Positions 55,517 through 64,000 are shown, counted from the stretch's first letter. The stretch: 64,000 nt of DNA from Nocardiopsis flavescens (GCF_900141985.1 NZ_FQZK01000005.1:124001-188000), one strand, 5' to 3'. Numbers and translations: made by a program. Notes: generated by a model from the letters alone, not told the origin.

Positions 55517-55574
55517 GAGGCGTGGAGTGGTCCGCGTCACGTCACATCTCCACTTCGCACCCCAGGAGAGACCC

Positions 55575-56825
55575 ATGGGCGAGACGCCCCCCACCCCCGC
55601 CAAGGTGCGGCCCAGGCCCGGACGGGTCGCGCTGAGCAGCACGCTGCTCGGCGCGATGTTCCTCATGGCCACCAGCGCCATCGGGCCCGGCTTCATCACC
55701 CAGACCACTCAGTTCACGGCGCAGCTCGGCGCCACGTTCGCCTTCGCGATCCTCGTCTCGATCCTCGTGGACATCGCCGTCCAGCTGAACATCTGGCGGG
55801 TCGTCGGCGTCGCGAACATGCGGGCCCAGGACCTGGCCAACAAGGTCGTCCCCGGCGCCGGCTACCTGCTGGCCTTCCTCATCGTGTTCGGCGGCCTGGT
55901 CTTCAACGTCGGCAACCTCGCCGGGACCGGCCTGGGCCTGAACGCCCTGGCCGGGGTCGACCCCCGGATCGGCGCGGTCGTCTCCGCCGTCCTCGCGGTG
56001 GTCATCCTGGGCGCGAAGCGGCTCGGCGCCGCCCTGGACCGCATCCTGGTCGTCCTCGGCGTCGCGATGATCGGCCTCACCCTCTACGTCGCGGTCATCT
56101 CCCGGCCCCCGGTCGGCGAGGCCCTGCGCCAATCCGTCCTGCCCGAGCAGCTGGGCACGGACGTCTTCCTCGCCGCCGTCACCATCATCGGCGGCACCGT
56201 CGGCGGCTACATCACCTACGCCGGCGTCCACCGCCTCATCGAGGCCGGACAGGGCGGCCCCGAGAACATCGCCGCGATCTCCCGCACCTCCGTGCTGGGC
56301 ATCATCGTCACCGGCGTCATGCGCGTGCTGCTCTTCCTCGCCATCCTCGGCGTGGTCTCCGGCGGCGTCGAGATCCTCGACTCCCCCAACCCGTCGGCCG
56401 AGGCCTTCTTCCAGGCCGCGGGCGAGGCGGGCATGCGCCTGTTCGGCGTGATCATGTGGGCGGCCGCCGTCAGCTCCGTGATCGGCGCCTCCTACACCTC
56501 GATCTCCTTCGTCTCCACCTTCCACCCGGTGCTGGAGAAGCGGCGCGGCCTCCTCGTCACCGCGTTCATCGGCGTCTCCCTGGTCATCCTGCTGGTCTCC
56601 GGCCAGGCCCCCAACACCCTGCTGGTCCTGGCCGGCGCCCTCAACGGCGTCATCCTGCCGATCGGCCTGGGCATCATGCTGTGGGTCGCGGCCCGCCGCT
56701 CCCGGGACCTGCTCGGCGGCTACAGGTACCCGGTGTGGCTGATCGTCATCGGCGTCCTGGCCTGGATGCTCACCGTCTACATGGCCTACAACGCCCTGGG
56801 CGGCATCGCCGCGCTCTGGCAGTAG
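55575..56825 (+). CDS. NRAMP-like transporter (YcsG type)
   Basis: A 416-residue protein with about 11 membrane helices and an NRAMP-family fold. In helix 1 the metal-binding DPGN of true metal transporters is replaced by GPGF (SAIGPGFITQT). The B. subtilis homologue YcsG sits in the same kip/ycs cluster, so this member more likely transports 5-oxoproline or a related amino acid than a divalent metal. The start is ATG 55575, after GGAGAG. It is the first gene of the operon, followed by a strong hairpin and pxpA. Confidence 0.8.
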   Translation: MGETPPTPAKVRPRPGRVALSSTLLGAMFLMATSAIGPGFITQTTQFTAQLGATFAFAILVSILVDIAVQLNIWRVVGVANMRAQDLANKVVPGAGYLLAFLIVFGGLVFNVGNLAGTGLGLNALAGVDPRIGAVVSAVLAVVILGAKRLGAALDRILVVLGVAMIGLTLYVAVISRPPVGEALRQSVLPEQLGTDVFLAAVTIIGGTVGGYITYAGVHRLIEAGQGGPENIAAISRTSVLGIIVTGVMRVLLFLAILGVVSGGVEILDSPNPSAEAFFQAAGEAGMRLFGVIMWAAAVSSVIGASYTSISFVSTFHPVLEKRRGLLVTAFIGVSLVILLVSGQAPNTLLVLAGALNGVILPIGLGIMLWVAARRSRDLLGGYRYPVWLIVIGVLAWMLTVYMAYNALGGIAALWQ

Positions 56826-56831
56826 CCGGGA

Positions 56832-56870
56832 CCCGTCCCCGGCCCGGCGGCCCGCCGGGCCGGGGACGGG
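56832..56870 (+). terminator. Long hairpin between transporter and pxpA
   Basis: A 19-base perfect inverted repeat (56832-56850 with 56852-56870) lies seven bases past the transporter stop codon. It may be a partial terminator or 3'-end stabiliser that lowers pxpABC expression relative to the transporter; no T-run follows. Confidence 0.5.
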
Positions 56871-56915
56871 CACCCCGGAGGCGAAACGGGAAAACGAGAA
56901 GCTGGGAGAACGACG

Positions 56916-57674
56916 TTGCGCATCGACCTCAACTCCGACCTCGGTGAGGGATTCGGCCGCTGGGAACTCGGCGACGACGGGGCCCTGCTGTCCATCGTCA
57001 CCAGCGCCAACGTCGCCTGCGGGTTCCACGCAGGCGACCCCTCGGTCCTGCGCCGCACCACCGCGGACGCCGCGGCCCGGGGCGTGGCCGTCGGCGCCCA
57101 CGTCGGCTACCGGGACCTGGCCGGGTTCGGGCGCCGCTTCATCGACGTCCCGCCCGAGGACCTGACCGCCGACGTCCTGTACCAGATGGGCGCGCTGTCG
57201 GCCTTCACCCGCCTGGCCGGCGACCGCATCCGCTACGTCAAGCCGCACGGCGCCCTGTACAACACGATCGTCCACCACGAGGGCCAGGCCGCCGCCGTGG
57301 TCGAGGCCGTCCGCGCCTTCGACCCCGCCATGCCGGTGCTCGGCCTGCCCGGCTCGCGATTCCTGAGCCTGGCCGGGGAGGCCGGGCTGCCGGTGCACCG
57401 GGAGGCGTTCGCCGACCGCGCCTACACCCCCGAGGGCACCCTCGTCTCCCGCCACGAGGCCGGAGCCGTCCTGCACGACCCGGGGGAGATCGCCGAGCGC
57501 TGCCTGCGCATCGCCCGCGGCGAGCCCGTCACCGCGGTCGACGGCACCGAGATCCTCATCGAGGCCGACTCCCTGTGCGTGCACGGCGACAGCCCCGGAG
57601 CGGTCGCCATCGCCCGCGCCGTCGCCGACCGGCTGCGCGCCGAGGGCGTCACCCCGGCCCCGTTCGCCCCCTGA
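56916..57674 (+). CDS. pxpA: 5-Oxoprolinase subunit A (LamB/YcsF family)
   Basis: A 252-residue subunit of the bacterial ATP-dependent 5-oxoprolinase PxpABC, which hydrolyses 5-oxoproline to glutamate. The YcsF signature [19 protein letters not shown]-like opening and [14 protein letters not shown] are intact, with KPHGALYN and [12 protein letters not shown] further on. It begins with TTG 56916 after GGGAGAA. It is the second gene of the operon, 90 bases after the transporter across a long hairpin. Confidence 0.9.
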   Translation: MRIDLNSDLGEGFGRWELGDDGALLSIVTSANVACGFHAGDPSVLRRTTADAAARGVAVGAHVGYRDLAGFGRRFIDVPPEDLTADVLYQMGALSAFTRLAGDRIRYVKPHGALYNTIVHHEGQAAAVVEAVRAFDPAMPVLGLPGSRFLSLAGEAGLPVHREAFADRAYTPEGTLVSRHEAGAVLHDPGEIAERCLRIARGEPVTAVDGTEILIEADSLCVHGDSPGAVAIARAVADRLRAEGVTPAPFAP

Positions 57675-57711
57675 CCCCACTGGGGCCCCGCCCCGGCCCG
57701 AAGGAGAAACC

Positions 57712-58323
57712 GTGCGCGTACTGACCTGCGCCGACAGCGGTGTGCTGGTGGAGGTCGCCGACCTGTCCGCGGTGATCGCCCTGGTCGCCGCCCTGGAGGC
57801 CGCACCCGTCGAAGGCGTCGCCGACGTGGTCCCGGCCGCCCGGACGGTGCTGCTGCGGCTCGCCCCCGGGACCGACCCCGCGGCGGTGGCCGCCGCGGTG
57901 CGCCGGGTCCCGCCCGCCCCCGCGGGGGAGCGGGCCGGCGGGGAGACCGTGGTCGTCCCCGTCGTCTACGACGGGGAGGACCTGGCCGACGTCGCCGCGC
58001 TGACGGGTCTCACCCCGCGCGGGGTGGTCGCGGCCCACACCGCCGCCACCTGGACCGTCGCCTTCTGCGGTTTCGCCCCCGGGTTCGGCTACATGGTCGG
58101 CGACGACCCCCGGCTGCACGTCCCCCGCCGCGCCGAGGCCCGTACCCGGGTCCCCGTCGGGGCCGTCGCCCTGGCCGGGGAGTTCTCCGGCGTCTACCCG
58201 CGCGCCTCCCCGGGCGGCTGGCAGCTGCTCGGCCGCACCGCGGAGAGGATCTGGGACCTGGACCGCGACCCGCCGGGCCTGCTCCGGCCGGGCGTGCGCG
58301 TCCGCTTCGAGGAGGTGTCGTGA
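57712..58323 (+). CDS. pxpB: 5-Oxoprolinase subunit B (KipI family)
   Basis: A 203-residue KipI-like subunit. FCGFAPGFGYM and VPVGAVALAGEFSGVYPRASPGGW are the conserved blocks; B. subtilis KipI also inhibits the sporulation kinase KinA. The start is GTG 57712 with GAAGGAG upstream. Its stop codon overlaps the pxpC start (GTGA). Confidence 0.9.
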   Translation: MRVLTCADSGVLVEVADLSAVIALVAALEAAPVEGVADVVPAARTVLLRLAPGTDPAAVAAAVRRVPPAPAGERAGGETVVVPVVYDGEDLADVAALTGLTPRGVVAAHTAATWTVAFCGFAPGFGYMVGDDPRLHVPRRAEARTRVPVGAVALAGEFSGVYPRASPGGWQLLGRTAERIWDLDRDPPGLLRPGVRVRFEEVS

Positions 58324-59174
58324 GCGCCCTGGAGATCGTGGCGACCGGGCCGATGGCCACGGTCCAGGACGGCGGGCGGTTCGGCCACGCGGCCCTGGGC
58401 GTGGGCCGCTCCGGGGCCGCCGACGCCGACTCCTACGCCCTGGCCAACCGCATGCTCGCCAACCCGGCGGGGGCCGCCGTCCTGGAGGCCACGCTGGGCG
58501 GGCTCCGTGTGCGCGCCCGCGGCCCCGTCACCGTCGCCGTCACCGGGGCCCCCGTGCCGCTCACCGTCGACGGCCGCGGGGCCGCGGTGAACACCGTCCT
58601 GTGCCTGGCCGACGGCGCCGAGCTGGCCATGGGCGCGCCGACCCGCGGCCTGCGCACCTACCTCGCCGTGCGCGGCGGGGTGGACGTGCCGCCGGTTCTG
58701 GGCTCGCGCAGCACCGACGTGCTGGCCGGGCTCGGCCCCGACCTGCCCGTCCCCGGCGCCGTGCTGCCGGTCGGCCCGCCGCCCGTAGGCTTCCCCAACA
58801 TCGACCTGGCGCCGGTACCGCCGATCGGCGGCCCGGAGACGGTGCTGCGCGTGGTCCCCGGGCCGCGCGAGGACTGGTTCACCGGTGCCGCGCTCAAGAC
58901 CCTGCTCACCCTCCCCTACGAGGTCACCCCGCGCAGCGACCGGGTGGGTGCCCGGCTGTCCGGGCCGGTCCTGGAGCGGGCGCGCGAGGGCGAGCTGCCC
59001 AGTGAGGGCATGGTGCCCGGATCGCTCCAGGTGCCGCCCACCGGGGAGCCGGTGCTGTTCCTGGCGGACCACCCGGCGACCGGCGGGTACCCGGTGATCG
59101 CGGTGGTCCGCACCGCCGACCTGCCCCGGGCGGCCCAGGCCCGGCCCGGGACCGCCGTCCGCTTCACGCTCTAG
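58320..59174 (+). CDS. pxpC: 5-Oxoprolinase subunit C (KipA/biotin-dependent-like)
   Basis: A 284-residue subunit of the AHS2 fold. It begins with VATGPMATVQDGGRFGHAAL and has GLRTYLAVRGGVDVPPVLGSR-type and GPREDWFTGAA blocks, followed by NPxSDRMGxRL-like PRSDRVGARLSGP and a closing RTADLPRAAQARPG. With PxpA and PxpB it forms the oxoprolinase. The start overlaps pxpB by four bases. Confidence 0.9.
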   Translation: MSALEIVATGPMATVQDGGRFGHAALGVGRSGAADADSYALANRMLANPAGAAVLEATLGGLRVRARGPVTVAVTGAPVPLTVDGRGAAVNTVLCLADGAELAMGAPTRGLRTYLAVRGGVDVPPVLGSRSTDVLAGLGPDLPVPGAVLPVGPPPVGFPNIDLAPVPPIGGPETVLRVVPGPREDWFTGAALKTLLTLPYEVTPRSDRVGARLSGPVLERAREGELPSEGMVPGSLQVPPTGEPVLFLADHPATGGYPVIAVVRTADLPRAAQARPGTAVRFTL

Positions 59175-59195
59175 GACTCCAGGAGGAGAGGACCG

Positions 59196-59975
59196 ATGAA
59201 CCCGGCAGAGCTGTCCCCGCACCGGGCCCGCGCGCTGTTCCGCGCGGGGCTGCGCACGCCCACCTCGGGCTACAGCCCCGGATACGCCCAGGCCAACCTC
59301 ATCGCCCTGCCGCGCGAGGCGGCGTTCGACTTCCTGCTGTTCGCCCAGCGCAACCCCAAGCCCTGCCCGGTCCTGGACGTGACCGAGCCGGGGGAGGTCT
59401 CGGCGTCGGTGTTCGACGGCGACCTGCGCAGCGACCTGCCCGCCTACCGGGTCTACCGGCACGGGGAGCTGGTGGAGGAGCGCGCCGACGTCACCGACCT
59501 GTGGCGGGACGACCTGGTGGCGTTCCTCATCGGGTGCAGCTTCACCTTCGAGACGCCGCTGCTGGAGGCCGGGGTGCCGGTGCGCCACATCGAGGCGGGG
59601 ACCAACGTGGCCATGTACCGGACGAACCGGGAGTGCCGCCCGGCGGGGAGGTTCCGCGGGCCGCTGGTGGTGTCCATGCGGCCGGTCCCGGCCGACCGGG
59701 TGGCCGACGCGGTGCGCATCACCTCGCGCTACCCGGCCGTGCACGGGGCTCCGGTGCACGTGGGCGACCCGGGCGCGCTGGGGATCGCCGACCTGGCCCG
59801 GCCCGACTACGGCGATCCCGTCGAGGTGCGGGAGGGGGAGGTCCCGGTGTTCTGGGCCTGCGGGGTGACCCCGCAGGCGGCGGTGGCGGCCTCGGCCCCG
59901 GAGTTCGCCATCGGGCACGCCCCGGGGCACATGGCCGTCACCGACGTGAAGGACTCGTTCTACCAGGTGCCGTGA
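59196..59975 (+). CDS. YcsI/DUF1445 putative hydro-lyase
   Basis: A 259-residue protein of the DUF1445/D-glutamate cyclase-like family. [21 protein letters not shown] and [19 protein letters not shown] are family hallmarks, and the C-terminus ITDVKD-like [12 protein letters not shown] is typical. B. subtilis YcsI shares the operon with kipI and kipA. It may act on 5-oxoproline stereoisomers or related lactams, which is inference. It follows pxpC by 21 bases and ends the operon. Confidence 0.85.
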   Translation: MNPAELSPHRARALFRAGLRTPTSGYSPGYAQANLIALPREAAFDFLLFAQRNPKPCPVLDVTEPGEVSASVFDGDLRSDLPAYRVYRHGELVEERADVTDLWRDDLVAFLIGCSFTFETPLLEAGVPVRHIEAGTNVAMYRTNRECRPAGRFRGPLVVSMRPVPADRVADAVRITSRYPAVHGAPVHVGDPGALGIADLARPDYGDPVEVREGEVPVFWACGVTPQAAVAASAPEFAIGHAPGHMAVTDVKDSFYQVP

Positions 59976-59984
59976 CGGCCGCCG

Positions 59985-61574
59985 TCAGGCCTCGTCCGCC
60001 GCGTCGGGGGACGAGAGCCGCCGGTCGGGGTCCTGGCCGCTGATCCGCCGCGGACCCCCCTCGCGCCCGGCCGCGCCGTGGCCCCCGTCGGCGTCCTGCG
60101 GCGCCCCGGGACCGTCGGGTTCCTGGGGCGCAGGCGCTCCCTGCGCCCCCTGGGGCGGCTGTGGCGCGGGGGCCGTCCCGGGCGGGTGTGCGCCGAGCGG
60201 GGGCGGAGGTCCGGGGTGTGCCTGTGGCGGCCAGGGTGCCTGGGATCCCTGCGGGTTCTGCGGCGGCTGGGACCGCTGCTCGTACCGGCCGCGCCGACGG
60301 GTGTAGCCGGACTGGCTGGCGTACGTCGTCTTGGCGGCCCGCGAGAGGTCGTCCTCCCGCGCCATCCGCGCCATGCCCCGCAGCTCCGCGGCCTGGGAGG
60401 CCGCCGGGGCGGGCGGCGGGGCGCCGTACGCGGCGCCCGGTACCCCCGGGGCGCCGGGCGCTCCCACGTCGCCCAGGTCCTCCAGGCCCTGCCCGGCCTC
60501 GTCCAGCAGGCGGGCGGCCTCGGCCCGGTCCCCCCGCCGCAGCGCCTCGCTCGCCCTCTTCTTGGCGGTCTGGGCCCGCTGGAGCGCCTCCTCCGTGCGT
60601 ACCTCCGGGCGCGGCACCCGCCCCGAGGCCTCGTCCCCCGGCACCACGTTCACGCTCACCGGGAGGGCGGCGGTGTAGGTCGTCAGCGTCTCCGGGTCCA
60701 CATACGTCGCCTCCAGCGTGGTCAGCGTGACCGTCCCCAGCGACGCCACGCCCGGCACCTCCAGCCGCAGGAGCAGCCTGCGCTCCTCGCCGGAGTGGAA
60801 GTCGCCCAGCTCCACCATCACCGACCCGTCCGGCAGCCGGTGCGAGGGCATCTCGCCCACCACGTCCACCGCGCGCACGTGCTCGCCCGCGGGGATCCGC
60901 AGTGACACCGCCTGCGCGCTCTTGGCCAGCAGGTACTCCGCCTCCTGCGCGATCAGCCCGTCCGCGGTGTCGGGGTCCTCGGCGAACAGGGCGCTGCCCG
61001 TACCGCCCTCGGACACCGCCCCCAGCAGCGCCTCGTCGTAGCCCAGCCCGTAGCCGAGCGTGGCCACCGAGACCCCGTGGCCGTAGGCGTCGGCGGCCAC
61101 CTGCCGCAGCAGGTCGTGGTCGGTGACGCCGTGGTTGGCGTGCCCGTCGGAGACCAGCAGCAGGGTCGCCCCGCGCCCGCCGCCCGCCCGGCGCGCCTCC
61201 TGGATGCCGCGCAGCAGGCCGCTGGACAGGTCGGTCCCCCCGCCGGCCCGGAGCGCCCCGATGGTCCCGCGGATCGCGTCCTTGCCGGTCAGCGGCCCGC
61301 AGGGCACCACCACCCGGGCCTGGGTGTCGAACGTGACCAGCCCGAAGTCGTCGGAGGGGTCGAGCCGGTCGACCAACCCCTGGAGGGCCTTCACCGCCCC
61401 GTCCAGGCGGCCCCCGTGCATGGAGCCGCTGGTGTCCAGGACGATCTGGAGCGTGGCCCTGGGCCGGCCGGTGTCCTTCGCGCGCTCGGGCGCGGTGACG
61501 TCGAGCAGGACGGCCACGGCGTCCTCGGTGTCCAACGGGACGACGTCGAAGTCGAGCAGGGCGGAAAGGTGCAT
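59985..61574 (-). CDS. VWA-domain protein
   Basis: A 529-residue protein with a von Willebrand factor A domain (about 40-220). The MIDAS DTSGS is at 47-51, with the conserved threonine (GGGTDLSSG) and aspartate (VSDGHANHG). A beta-rich domain follows (about 225-330). Then comes a coiled, Ala/Arg/Glu-rich segment (ALRRGDRAEAARLLDEA) and a long Pro/Gln/Gly-rich tail (400-529). There is no signal peptide. It is convergent with the pxp operon, ten bases apart, and precedes no other gene on its strand in this window. The function is unknown. Confidence 0.82.
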   Translation of the reverse strand: MHLSALLDFDVVPLDTEDAVAVLLDVTAPERAKDTGRPRATLQIVLDTSGSMHGGRLDGAVKALQGLVDRLDPSDDFGLVTFDTQARVVVPCGPLTGKDAIRGTIGALRAGGGTDLSSGLLRGIQEARRAGGGRGATLLLVSDGHANHGVTDHDLLRQVAADAYGHGVSVATLGYGLGYDEALLGAVSEGGTGSALFAEDPDTADGLIAQEAEYLLAKSAQAVSLRIPAGEHVRAVDVVGEMPSHRLPDGSVMVELGDFHSGEERRLLLRLEVPGVASLGTVTLTTLEATYVDPETLTTYTAALPVSVNVVPGDEASGRVPRPEVRTEEALQRAQTAKKRASEALRRGDRAEAARLLDEAGQGLEDLGDVGAPGAPGVPGAAYGAPPPAPAASQAAELRGMARMAREDDLSRAAKTTYASQSGYTRRRGRYEQRSQPPQNPQGSQAPWPPQAHPGPPPPLGAHPPGTAPAPQPPQGAQGAPAPQEPDGPGAPQDADGGHGAAGREGGPRRISGQDPDRRLSSPDAADEA

Positions 61575-61686
61575 GTGCGGCTCCCGGAGGTGGTCTCACC
61601 CCAGGCTAGGCACCGGCACCGACATCCGCCCCCGCCGCCCGTGGCCGGAACCGGCCCACCGGGACCCGGGACCGCGGGGTTCGCGC

Positions 61687-62295
61687 TCAGCGGGCTCGCA
61701 GTCCCATGCGGCGCAGTTCCAGGGCGGCCAGCCGCTCCAGGGCGGCGGTGTCCCCGGACCGCCAGGCCCCCGCCGGGTCGGGGTGGACCGCGGCCAGCCG
61801 CGCCGGGGCCACGCCGGTCAGGGCGCGCAGCGCCAGCAGCCGGGAACGGGCCTGCGGGGACAGCTTCCCCGTGCGGCGCACGGAGGTGGCCCGGGCGATC
61901 CACCGGGCGCGGGCGGGCAGCCAGGTGGCGGCGACCAGCAGGATCGGCACCGCCGCCACCAGCAGGGGCAGGGTGGTGGCGAGTGAGGCCACGGTCTCCC
62001 GGAAGGAGTCCCCGGCCGCGGTCAGGGACGCCCCGGTCTCGCTCATCTCGGTGAAGGGGACGGCCAGGGTCTCCCCGGCCAGGGGCACCTTGGCGGCCTG
62101 CTCGGCTGCGCTGTCCATGTGCTCGCTGAACCCCTGTCCCGTGCTCGCCATGAGTTCTCCGGGCCGGTCGAGCCGGCCGATCATGGCACGCAGGTCCAGG
62201 GCCGCGTTGACCCACAGGTAGACCCACAGGACGGCCAGGGCGTCCGAGGCGAGCTGGAACAGGGCGCGGACCGGGCGGTCGGCGTACAACTTCAC
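61687..62295 (-). CDS. Membrane protein of unknown function
   Basis: A 202-residue protein with two predicted membrane helices (about 12-32 and 95-120) and a long intervening loop with acidic stretches. The C-terminal part is helical and arginine-rich (SPQARSRLLALRALTG), probably cytoplasmic. I do not recognise the family. The start is GTG 62295 after GGGAGA. It lies 112 bases upstream of the VWA gene on the same strand and may work with it. Confidence 0.7.
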   Translation of the reverse strand: MKLYADRPVRALFQLASDALAVLWVYLWVNAALDLRAMIGRLDRPGELMASTGQGFSEHMDSAAEQAAKVPLAGETLAVPFTEMSETGASLTAAGDSFRETVASLATTLPLLVAAVPILLVAATWLPARARWIARATSVRRTGKLSPQARSRLLALRALTGVAPARLAAVHPDPAGAWRSGDTAALERLAALELRRMGLRAR

Positions 62296-62735
62296 GGGGT
62301 CTCCCGGGGGGTGAGGGGGAGCCGGACGTCGTGTCCGGACGGTCAACCGTTACCCGCTCCGGCCCGCCTCCACTCCGCCGGTTCCCGTGTCGCAAGGGGA
62401 TCTTGTGCCGCCCGTGACGGAAGCCGTCCCGGCAGGACGTCCGCGCGGGGGCGGGCCCCTCGCCGCGGGCGTACGGCTGATGTACGATGACGTCGCTTTG
62501 TCAGGTAAAGAATAAATAAATGCATTTTCGCGCTGCAGGGGAAAGTCCGGTGGGAATCCGGCGCTGACCTGCAACCGTGTGCGGTGGCCCCCACCACCGC
62601 GAGTCGGATCGCCCGAGGCGCGAGGAGACACGGTCACCCACTTGTCATGGTCTACTCGTGGGGCCTTCCCCGGGTGGCGGTCGCGTGCCCGGGGCCGGGC
62701 CCCTCGCAGGAGGCCCCGCCCCGAAGGACTCCCAC
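62296..62735. other. Leader region with cobalamin riboswitch
   Basis: These 440 bases separate divergent genes. The left part holds an AT-rich stretch (GGTAAAGAATAAATAAATG) near 62503-62522 and a TACGAT -10-like element at 62483-62488. The riboswitch (next entry) fills the middle. No coding frame of quality is present. Confidence 0.5.
62525..62650 (+). ncRNA. Cobalamin riboswitch
   Basis: The core reads GGGGAAAGTCCGGTGGGAAT then CCGGCGCTGACC and GCAACCGT (62538-62580), the conserved B12-riboswitch internal loop with its GGGAA, GGTGnnAATCC and CTGACC..GCAAC blocks. A GAGTCGGATCGCCC B12-box-like element follows at 62601-62614. The 86 bases between this and the downstream GTG start are GC-rich and can mask the ribosome binding site. 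It should repress the downstream gene when adenosyl- or methylcobalamin is abundant. Confidence 0.88.
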
Positions 62736-64000
62736 GTGCCCCCCCGACGCACCCCCCTCCTCGCCCTGCTGGGCACGGCGGCCCTGGGCGCGGCGCTCCT
62801 GTCACCGGCCTCCGCCGGGGCCCAGGACGCCGCCCACGCGGACGCCGCCGTCTCCTCCGCCCGCTGGCTCGCCGGAGAGCTCCAGGAGGACGGCTCCCTG
62901 CCCGGCCCCTTCGGAACCGCCCCCGACTGGGGCCTGACCATCGACGCCCTCGTCGCTCTCCAGGCGACCGGGGCCGACCCCGCCGCCGCGGACCGGGTCG
63001 AGGCCGCGGTCGCCGCCAACGTCGCGAACTACAACAGCTACGCGGGCTGGGGCGGCGACCCGGACGCGCGCATCGGCGGCGCGACCGCCAAGATCCTCTA
63101 CGCCTCCGTGGTCAGCGGCGCCGACCCCGCCGACTTCGGAGGGTTCGACATGCGGCAGGAGACCCTCGACCTCGTCCAGGGGCCCGAGGGCGGCTCCGAC
63201 GAGGGACGGATCAGCGACCGCATCCCCGGCGGCGACACCGACAACAGCAACACCTTCGGCCAGTCCCTGGGCGTCATCGGTCTGGCCCGCAGCGGCGGGG
63301 TCCCCCAGGAGGCCGTCGACTTCCTCATCCGTCAGCAGTGCTCCGCGGGCGGCTTCCGCCTCTTCCCGGACCAGTTCGGCACCCCGGCCCCCACCTGCGA
63401 CGAGGCCACGACCGTCGTCCTCGACCCCGACTCCACCGGTATGGCCGTCCAGGCCCTGCTGGCCGCCGCCGACACCGGTTCCGAGGACGCCGCCGAGGCC
63501 GCGGCGCTCGGGGCCGACTGGCTGGAGGAGATCCAGCGCGCCGACGGCTCCTTCGGCGGCTCGGGCCCCACCGCCGCCTCCAACACCAACAGCACCGGCC
63601 TCGCCGGCCAGGCCCTGTCCGCGGCCGGGCGCGAGGGCGCCGCGGACGCCGCCGCCGACTGGATCGACGCGCACCGGCTCACCTCCTCCTCGGGGGCGGC
63701 CGCCGCCGAGGCCGGCGCCATCGCCTACAACGCCGAGTCCCGCGACGGGGCAGTGGCCGAGGGCATCCCCGGCATGCAGCGCGACCAGTGGCGCCGCGCC
63801 TCCGCCCAGGCCCTGCTGGGCCTGGCCCGGGTGCCCCTGGGAGAGATCGGCCTGGTTCCGGTCGACCCTCCCGGCCCCACCGCGTCTCCCAGCGAAGTGC
63901 CCACCACGGGGCCGACGACCGGACCGACCGCGGGCCCCACGGCCGGACCCACCGCCGGTCCCACGACCGGACCGACGACGGGCCCCACCGGCGGACCGAC
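62736..64000 (+). CDS. Secreted alpha/alpha-barrel protein under B12 control, partial
   Basis: This frame is open from GTG 62736 (AAGGA six bases upstream) to the window end without a stop, 421 codons visible, and the true C-terminus is missing. A Sec signal peptide comes first (PRRTPLLALLGTAALGAALL). The mature part (about 30-370) is a repeat of helices with AAVSSARWLAGELQEDGSL and DWLEEIQRADGSFGG, the squalene-cyclase/prenyltransferase-like alpha6/alpha6 barrel that also forms the N-terminal domain of transcobalamin and intrinsic factor. Cys near 202 and 221 may pair. A GPT(T/A) repeat tail starts near 374 and may span the wall. Cobalamin binding is inferred from the riboswitch. Confidence 0.8.
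   Translation, partial: MPPRRTPLLALLGTAALGAALLSPASAGAQDAAHADAAVSSARWLAGELQEDGSLPGPFGTAPDWGLTIDALVALQATGADPAAADRVEAAVAANVANYNSYAGWGGDPDARIGGATAKILYASVVSGADPADFGGFDMRQETLDLVQGPEGGSDEGRISDRIPGGDTDNSNTFGQSLGVIGLARSGGVPQEAVDFLIRQQCSAGGFRLFPDQFGTPAPTCDEATTVVLDPDSTGMAVQALLAAADTGSEDAAEAAALGADWLEEIQRADGSFGGSGPTAASNTNSTGLAGQALSAAGREGAADAAADWIDAHRLTSSSGAAAAEAGAIAYNAESRDGAVAEGIPGMQRDQWRRASAQALLGLARVPLGEIGLVPVDPPGPTASPSEVPTTGPTTGPTAGPTAGPTAGPTTGPTTGPTGGP

Noticed and set aside
62584-62937. Plus-strand open frame overlapping the riboswitch
   Set aside because: It runs through the conserved riboswitch core and is proline/arginine-rich. The gene beginning at GTG 62736 in another frame has a signal peptide and coherent repeats.

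Overview
The window is chromosomal DNA of a very high-GC filamentous actinomycete. The almost exclusive G/C third codon positions, the SecA2, the nusA-ylxR-infB-rbfA-truB block, the S. griseus-type carotenoid genes and the Tat lipoproteins fit the Nocardiopsis/Streptosporangiales side of the phylum; the genus is an inference. No tRNA, rRNA, insertion sequence, phage or CRISPR was seen.

Layout. (1) 1-5.4 kb: two tandem, paralogous LuxR-type regulators with an N-terminal ATPase, after a short AT-rich repeat patch. (2) 5.5-11.2 kb: hisS, an orphan conservon-type GTPase, secA2 and a small unknown gene. (3) 11.2-17.8 kb: a minus-strand series of histidine kinase, response regulator, cydA-like, cydB-like, a 35-residue cysteine-rich peptide and a CxxC protein. 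Related palindromes lie upstream of the kinase and upstream of cydA. A spermidine-synthase-like gene follows. (4) 18-34 kb: core translation and RNA genes (proS, rimP, nusA, ylxR, infB, DUF503, rbfA, truB, ribF, rpsO, pnp), with two ferritin-like proteins, a hydrolase and a BrnT/BrnA-like toxin-antitoxin pair between them. (5) 34-39.7 kb: M16 peptidase, a PCuAC-DyP peroxidase pair, Hsp20 and a BCCT transporter. (6) 39.7-51.5 kb: an aromatic-carotenoid locus. A CrtR-like MarR gene diverges from crtE-crtI-crtB-Rieske; crtT-crtU and crtY lie behind it. A CarH/LitR-type B12 photoreceptor-repressor closes the set and diverges from a DUF4383 membrane protein and an SDR gene. (7) 51.5-54.5 kb: an MMPL exporter and a class IV aminotransferase. 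(8) 54.6-60 kb: a GntR-controlled pxpABC (5-oxoprolinase) operon with an NRAMP-like transporter and a YcsI-like protein, equivalent to the B. subtilis kip/ycs locus. (9) 60-64 kb: a VWA protein, its membrane neighbour, and a cobalamin riboswitch ahead of a secreted alpha-barrel protein that runs off the window.

Working together. GGPP synthase, phytoene synthase, desaturase, cyclase and CrtU would give an isorenieratene-type aromatic carotenoid; the Rieske protein and CrtT are tailoring candidates. Regulation appears dual: a MarR protein beside crtE, and a B12/light sensor at the far end that keeps the adenosylcobalamin-contact residues. The riboswitch-controlled gene at the right edge is a second cobalamin-dependent element and may encode a transcobalamin-like corrinoid binder. 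Start codons were often moved inward from the longest open frame to the best ribosome binding site; each case is noted.
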